Origin: Sphingomonas psychrotolerans
GTDB taxonomy: Bacteria > Pseudomonadota > Alphaproteobacteria > Sphingomonadales > Sphingomonadaceae
Direction of reading: 5' to 3'
Assembly: GCF_002796605.1 (NCBI RefSeq)
Contig: NZ_CP024924.1
Coordinates: 91,489-155,488 of the forward strand
DNA length: 64,000 nt
This document shows positions 60,095-64,000 of the stretch, one piece after another (position 1 is the stretch's first letter; every line of letters starts with the position of its first letter). The position numbers and the translations under genes are program-made. Below the pieces are notes generated by a model. The model was not told the origin of the DNA. It saw only the letters and a list, made by a program, of their open reading frames with translations, and made no database searches.

Positions 60095-60709
60095 ATGTGC
60101 AACGACTATCGCCTGGAAGTCGACATCGCCTCGATCGCGCAGGACTTTGATGACCTGAAGATCAAGATCAAAATGCCCGAGGGCACGCCGAACGTCGAGG
60201 CGCGCGAGGACATCAAAATCAGCGATATCGCCCCGATCGTCCGCAGCGGCGATGTCCGTGGTGCCGGCGAGCTGGTCAATCGCCGCTGGAGTTGGGTAGG
60301 GCAGGGCGGCAAGCCGGTCTACAACTTCAGATCGGAGGGCCGGGAGTTCACATCGAACCGCTGCCTCATCCTGGCCGATGGCTTCTACGAATTCACCAAG
60401 CCCGACGATCCCAGGCAGAAGCGCAAGACCAAGTGGCTCTTCACCATGCGGGATCATCCATGGTTTTGCATTGCCGGCATCTGGCGCGCCACGCCCGAGG
60501 GTGAAGCGTTCACGATGCTGACGATGGAGCCGGGGGAAGACATCCGCCCCTATCATTCTCGCCAGATCATTCCGCTGACGCGCGATCAATGGTCTGATTG
60601 GCTGGATCCATCGGTCCCCGCCCACGAAGTGCTGCGCGTCCTGCCGAAAGGTAGTCTGCCAGTGGTTCAGGTTTACCCTGAGGTGGCCACGCAGTCACAG
60701 ATGCTCTGA
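60095..60709 (+). CDS. SOS-response-associated SRAP protein (YedK/HMCES type)
   Basis: 204 residues beginning Met-Cys (MCNDYRLEVD), with Cys2 as the residue that binds abasic sites after loss of the initiator Met. The SRAP landmarks are present: NRRWSWVGQGGKPVYNFRSE, RCLILADGFYEFTK (Glu), FCIAGIWRATPEGEAFTML and RPYHSRQIIPL (His). It shields abasic sites in single-stranded DNA by a DNA-protein cross-link. It is next to a LexA box and shares its promoter region with a divergent SRAP paralogue. Confidence 0.9.
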   Translation: MCNDYRLEVDIASIAQDFDDLKIKIKMPEGTPNVEAREDIKISDIAPIVRSGDVRGAGELVNRRWSWVGQGGKPVYNFRSEGREFTSNRCLILADGFYEFTKPDDPRQKRKTKWLFTMRDHPWFCIAGIWRATPEGEAFTMLTMEPGEDIRPYHSRQIIPLTRDQWSDWLDPSVPAHEVLRVLPKGSLPVVQVYPEVATQSQML

Positions 60710-60742
60710 CTACGGCACTGCGTGCCGGCGCACCTGTTCGGG

Positions 60743-60988
60743 CTAGCTCTTCCCGACCTCACGCCAGCTTTTCTCCTTGATCTCGACGCCGTGTTTTTGC
60801 GCGGCCGCTTCGATCCGCTTCCACGCAGCATCCCGCTCGGCGTCGGAGACGTCCTTGACCTGATTGAATCGTGCGATCGCATTTCGCACGTGGCTCGCGT
60901 TTTCAAGCGGCTCCTTGCGCTGCTTGGGAAATGCGAAGGATCCCTTGTCCAGTTCATTCCGGTCTTCGGCGCTAAGCTCGGTCATCAT
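60743..60988 (-). CDS. Small DUF6582-like protein
   Basis: 81 residues (or 80 from the second Met). SFAFPKQRKEPLENASHVRN and AIARFNQVKDVSDAERDAAW form the core of a helical family that I know from phage and plasmid genomes as DUF6582. The function is unknown. It is the last gene of a leftward ligD-xth-NUDIX run, 9 bp after the NUDIX stop, so co-expression with repair genes is likely. Confidence 0.7.
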   Translation of the reverse strand: MMTELSAEDRNELDKGSFAFPKQRKEPLENASHVRNAIARFNQVKDVSDAERDAAWKRIEAAAQKHGVEIKEKSWREVGKS

Positions 60989-60997
60989 CCATCTCCT

Positions 60998-61480
60998 TCA
61001 GGTCGGTATCTGGTCAGCGAGCGGAAGGGCGGCGGCAAGCCGATCGAGGAATGGCGCCTGGCTAGCAAGGATGTGTTCTCGGGCCGCTTCGAGGCTGAAC
61101 CATCGTGCCTCGTCGACCTCCGGGATGGCCAATGTTCGGCCGGAACGCGGTGGCCAGTTAATCTCGATCACATTGCTGACCAGCGCTGCAGGGTCGAAAT
61201 CTCGTTCGGCCGCGAAGGCGACCAACCTCTTGCCGCCAGCTTGGCGAACTTCGCCCAGGGCGATCACCGCGCCGTCGATCGGGCATCCAAGCTCTTCGGC
61301 GACCTCTCGTCGAGCCGCATTCTCTGCGTCCTCGTAGGGCTCGATCAGCCCCTTCGGAATCTGCCAGGCGCCGGCGTCCTTGTTCCTCCAGAACGGGCCA
61401 CCTGGATGTACCGACAGAACCTGTGTAGATCCGCCGATGCTGCGGTGTAGCAGGATGCCGCCGCTCCTTGAGGCCGTCAT
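60998..61480 (-). CDS. NUDIX hydrolase
   Basis: 160 residues from ATG 61480, with GGAGGAA 5-7 bp upstream and an ATGA overlap with the xth stop. The NUDIX box is complete: GLIEPYEDAENAARREVAEE followed by LG, near 48-70 (G-x5-E-x7-R-E-x2-E-E). The N-terminus SGGILLHRSIGG and LSVHPGGPFWRNKDAGAW resemble the diadenosine/NTP-type subfamily often fused to or next to ligase genes. It probably removes nucleotide damage products or assists end joining. Confidence 0.85.
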   Translation of the reverse strand: MTASRSGGILLHRSIGGSTQVLSVHPGGPFWRNKDAGAWQIPKGLIEPYEDAENAARREVAEELGCPIDGAVIALGEVRQAGGKRLVAFAAERDFDPAALVSNVIEINWPPRSGRTLAIPEVDEARWFSLEAAREHILASQAPFLDRLAAALPLADQIPT

Positions 61481-62277
61481 TTTTGCTTCCTCCGGGCCGG
61501 TTTGGCATCGGCAAGCTCGATCCATGTGGGTGCATGGTCGCTGGTCTTTTCCCAACCGCGCACCTGCCGGTCCACCTGCGCATCGACCAAGCGGTCAGCG
61601 AGAGAAGGACTGAGCAGGAGGTGATCTATGCGCAAGCCCGCGTTGCGGCCGTATGCGTTCCGGAAATAGTCCCAAAAGGTGTAGATCGTTTCGTCAGGAT
61701 GCATGGTCCGCAAGGCGTCGGTCCAACCTTGCTCGAGGAGCCGAAAGAAGGCCGCGCGAACCTCCGGCGCGAACAACGCGTCGTCCAGCCACCGTTCCGG
61801 CTTGTAGACGTCCAGCTCGGTCGGCATGACGTTAAAGTCACCAGCCAGCACGACCGGCGCGCCGCTCGCTAGAAGATCAGCGGCATGCTCGATGAGCCGC
61901 TCGAACCAGAGAAGCTTGTAGTCAAACTTGGGTCCCGGGCGGGGATTGCCATTGGGCAGATAGAGGCCGGCGATGAGCAGGCCGTTCACCGCCGCTTCGA
62001 TATAGCGGCTTTGTGCGGGATCGGGATCGCCCGGCAAGCCGCGCCGGGTTTCATGGATCTCGCCGACGCGGCTCAGCATCGCGACGCCGTTCCAGCTCTT
62101 CTGGCCGTGCCAGACGACATCGTAACCGAGATCCCGGATCGTTTTTTCCGGGAATTTCTCCTGCGGGGCTTTCAACTCCTGCAAAACCGCGATGTCTGGC
62201 TGCTCTTCCTCCAACCACCGCACCAGGACGGGCAGGCGACCGTTCACTCCGTTCACATTGCAGGTGGCGATCTTCAT
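61477..62277 (-). CDS. xth: Exodeoxyribonuclease III
   Basis: 266 residues from ATG 62277, the usual family start MKIATCNVNGVNGRLPVLVR; GTG 62286 overlapping the ligD stop is an alternative. Motifs in order: LQELKAPQEKFP (metal-binding Glu), LPNGNPRPGPKFDYKL, LAGDFNVMPTELDVY (Asp, Asn), NAGLRIDHLLLSPS and the catalytic His in KTSDHAPTWIEL. The enzyme cuts abasic sites and removes blocked 3' ends. It is coupled to ligD upstream and to the NUDIX gene downstream. Confidence 0.93.
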   Translation of the reverse strand: MKIATCNVNGVNGRLPVLVRWLEEEQPDIAVLQELKAPQEKFPEKTIRDLGYDVVWHGQKSWNGVAMLSRVGEIHETRRGLPGDPDPAQSRYIEAAVNGLLIAGLYLPNGNPRPGPKFDYKLLWFERLIEHAADLLASGAPVVLAGDFNVMPTELDVYKPERWLDDALFAPEVRAAFFRLLEQGWTDALRTMHPDETIYTFWDYFRNAYGRNAGLRIDHLLLSPSLADRLVDAQVDRQVRGWEKTSDHAPTWIELADAKPARRKQK

Positions 62278-62282
62278 TGAGG

Positions 62283-64000
62283 TCACAGGTCCGGCAACGT
62301 CTGGTCAGCACGTCCCCAGCCGGCCAGCGCTTTCGAGGCAGCGCGCTTCACCAGCTCAGCCGCGTCACCGATGTGAAAATGGCTGGGTGCATCGATCGTC
62401 TCCATCTCTTTCCAACTGATCGGGGCGGCGACCGGGGCCTCCGGCCGCGCGCGGACGGCATAGGGCATCACGGCGGTCGCCCCGCGCTGGTTGCGAAGGT
62501 AATCGACGAAGATACGGCCTTTGCGCTGCGCCTTCGGTAACGCCGCGGTGAAGTTGTCGGGATCGCTTTGCGCGACGGCCTGAGCCAGGCGGTGGGCGAA
62601 GTCCTTCACCTCAGGCCATTCGGCCTTCGGCACCAGCGGCGCGATCACGTGCACGCCTTTGCCTCCGGTCAGCATCGGAAATGTTTCCAGACCGATCGTC
62701 GTCAGGATGTCGCGGAAGTGGAAAGCCGCGGTGCGCACATTCTCGAAATCCAGGCCCTCGTCAGGGTCAAGATCGAACACCAAGCGGTCAGCCTTCTCGA
62801 CGTCCTCGATCCGAGCGCCCCAGCCGTGGAACTCGATCGTGCCCATCTGAACACAGGTCAGCAGACCGTCGGCCGTGTCGACGAAGAGATAAGGCTCTTC
62901 GTGCCCGTCCTTTTCGAGGATGGCCACGTGCTTGACCGTATCGCCAAAGCTGCCGGCGTCGTGTTTCTGGAAGAAGCACTTCTTCGCTCGGCCTTGTGGG
63001 CAGCGCACGAGACTGATCGGGCGACTGCCGACCCAGGGCAGCATGATCGCAGCAACTGCTGCATAATGATCCGCGAGCTGACCCTTGGTGATGTTCGACT
63101 CCGGGAAGATAATTCGATCACGGTTGCTAATTTTTACCCGTGATTCTGCCGGTGCGGCGATCTCGGCGACCGGCTCCTCTTTTTCGAGCACGACCGCTTC
63201 AGGCTTCTTGTCGGCGCGCAGTCCCAAATAGCTCGGGTGGCGCAGCGTTCCCTCGTTGGTCATCTCCGTATAGGCGATCTCCGCCACGAGTTTGGGCTTG
63301 AGCCAATGGGCGCCGCGGACTTCACTACGGGGCGCTTTGACGGTGGCCACCTCCTGCTCGAGCGGATTCATCGTCTCCATCAGGCGGAGGATCTTCGCCA
63401 TGCTGAAACCTGTGCCGACCTTCCCTGCGTAACGGAGCACCCCGTCCTCGTGAACGCCGAGGATTAACGATCGAAAGGCGCGCGACTTGTCGGACGGCGT
63501 CCAGCCGACGACGACGAACTCCTGCCGCTTAATGCACTTGGTCTTGAGCCAGCCGCCCGAGCGCGAGCCGATATACCGCCCATCGGCCTTCTTCGAGATG
63601 ACGCCTTCCAGTCCAGCGCCACAGAAACTGTGCAGCAGTTTCTCGCCATTGCCCTCGATGTGGTCGGAGAAGCGGATGCGGTGTTTGCCCTCCGGCACGA
63701 TCGTTCGCAACTTCGCCTTGCGCTCTTTGAGCGGGAGGCCGGTTAGATCCTCGCCATCCAGCTCCAGAAGATCGAAGGCGACGAAATCAATGCTCGCCGG
63801 GGCACCCTTCAGTGCTCCCTGCAGGGCCTGGAAACTCGACCGGCCATTTTTATCCATCACGACGGCCTCGCCGTCGATGAGCGCGGAGCCGACCGCCAGT
63901 GTCGCCGCTTCGTCGGTAATGTCTCCAAACTTCTCGGACCAGTCGAGACCAGATCGGGTGTACGCCCGAGCGCTTCCGCCCCCGACGGCCACCAGCAGCC
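62283..64000 (-). CDS. ligD: DNA ligase D (ligase plus polymerase domains; 5' end beyond window)
   Basis: At least 570 residues, entering from the right edge, so the adenylation Lys and anything before it are not seen. The visible ligase part has DGEAVVMDKNGRSSFQALQG, GLEGVISKKADGRYIGSRSG and WLKTKCIKR (motifs IIIa, IV and V), then the OB domain. The polymerase/primase domain follows with NRDRIIFPESNITKGQLADH, LVFDLDPDEGLDF (catalytic Asp pair) and GKGVHVIAPL. LigD with Ku performs non-homologous end joining; no ku gene is in the window. It heads a leftward operon with xth and NUDIX genes. Confidence 0.94.
   Translation of the reverse strand, partial: LLVAVGGGSARAYTRSGLDWSEKFGDITDEAATLAVGSALIDGEAVVMDKNGRSSFQALQGALKGAPASIDFVAFDLLELDGEDLTGLPLKERKAKLRTIVPEGKHRIRFSDHIEGNGEKLLHSFCGAGLEGVISKKADGRYIGSRSGGWLKTKCIKRQEFVVVGWTPSDKSRAFRSLILGVHEDGVLRYAGKVGTGFSMAKILRLMETMNPLEQEVATVKAPRSEVRGAHWLKPKLVAEIAYTEMTNEGTLRHPSYLGLRADKKPEAVVLEKEEPVAEIAAPAESRVKISNRDRIIFPESNITKGQLADHYAAVAAIMLPWVGSRPISLVRCPQGRAKKCFFQKHDAGSFGDTVKHVAILEKDGHEEPYLFVDTADGLLTCVQMGTIEFHGWGARIEDVEKADRLVFDLDPDEGLDFENVRTAAFHFRDILTTIGLETFPMLTGGKGVHVIAPLVPKAEWPEVKDFAHRLAQAVAQSDPDNFTAALPKAQRKGRIFVDYLRNQRGATAVMPYAVRARPEAPVAAPISWKEMETIDAPSHFHIGDAAELVKRAASKALAGWGRADQTLPDL

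Overview
The window reads as part of a large, GC-rich accessory replicon (megaplasmid or plasmid-like element) of an alphaproteobacterium, most likely a sphingomonad (Sphingomonadales). The sequence support is a complete rep-parA-parB block with iterons and centromere-like palindromes at 24.5-28.6 kb, a MobF relaxase and a TraD-type coupling protein at 52-58 kb, families typical of alphaproteobacterial plasmids (DUF1612/RHE_PE00001, DUF736, DUF3768, DUF2493, ArdC, strawberry-notch helicase), a cluster of GANTC (CcrM) sites at the origin, and two exact GAAC-N7-GAAC boxes, the alphaproteobacterial LexA operator. No rRNA, tRNA or CRISPR array was recognised. Only the coupling protein and relaxase of a conjugation system are visible; mating-pair genes, if present, lie outside.

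Layout. 0-9 kb is metabolic cargo: an Alg_export-type porin running off the left edge, a compact pqqA-B-C-D-E operon ending in a prolyl-iminopeptidase-like hydrolase, a SnoaL-like protein, a decayed aspartyl-protease gene, and a ZnuD-type zinc TonB receptor with a plausible Zur box in its promoter. 9-16 kb holds small secreted proteins and then a divergent dinB / SbcCD-like pair around an SOS box. 15.8-22 kb is a leftward block of four genes with defence-like architecture: a TrlF-type PHP-SMC ATPase, an HNH nuclease, an ApeA-like HEPN protein and a DUF2971 protein. It is followed by a tyrosine recombinase whose upstream region carries a dif-like site.

24.5-28.7 kb is the replication and partition centre: rep, parA and parB run leftward, three copies of one 18-bp palindrome lie in the spacers, and an inverted repeat plus tandem 22-bp iterons lie upstream of rep. 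28.7-51.5 kb is a long plasmid-backbone region of mostly rightward genes: a Toprim protein, a 1407-residue methyltransferase/helicase, a large ParB-like protein, ArdC antirestriction protein, nuclease, AlkB, DUF736, a toxin-antitoxin pair, an OB-fold protein, a DUF2493 SLOG protein and many small unknowns. Several of these genes share a purine-rich GAGGGGAGGGGG element 28-49 bp before the start, and two are preceded by a related, highly structured non-coding element.

51.5-58 kb is the transfer module: an oriT-like repeat region, a ribbon-helix-helix protein whose ribosome-binding site sits in a perfect hairpin, TraD and the TraA/TrwC relaxase-helicase. 59.5-64 kb is DNA repair: two divergent SRAP (YedK/HMCES) genes around the second SOS box, then a leftward ligD-xth-NUDIX operon with a small DUF6582-like gene. 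Taken together, the element carries its own replication, partition, resolution and transfer functions, an SOS-linked repair set, a candidate defence island and antirestriction genes, with PQQ synthesis and zinc uptake as host-beneficial cargo.
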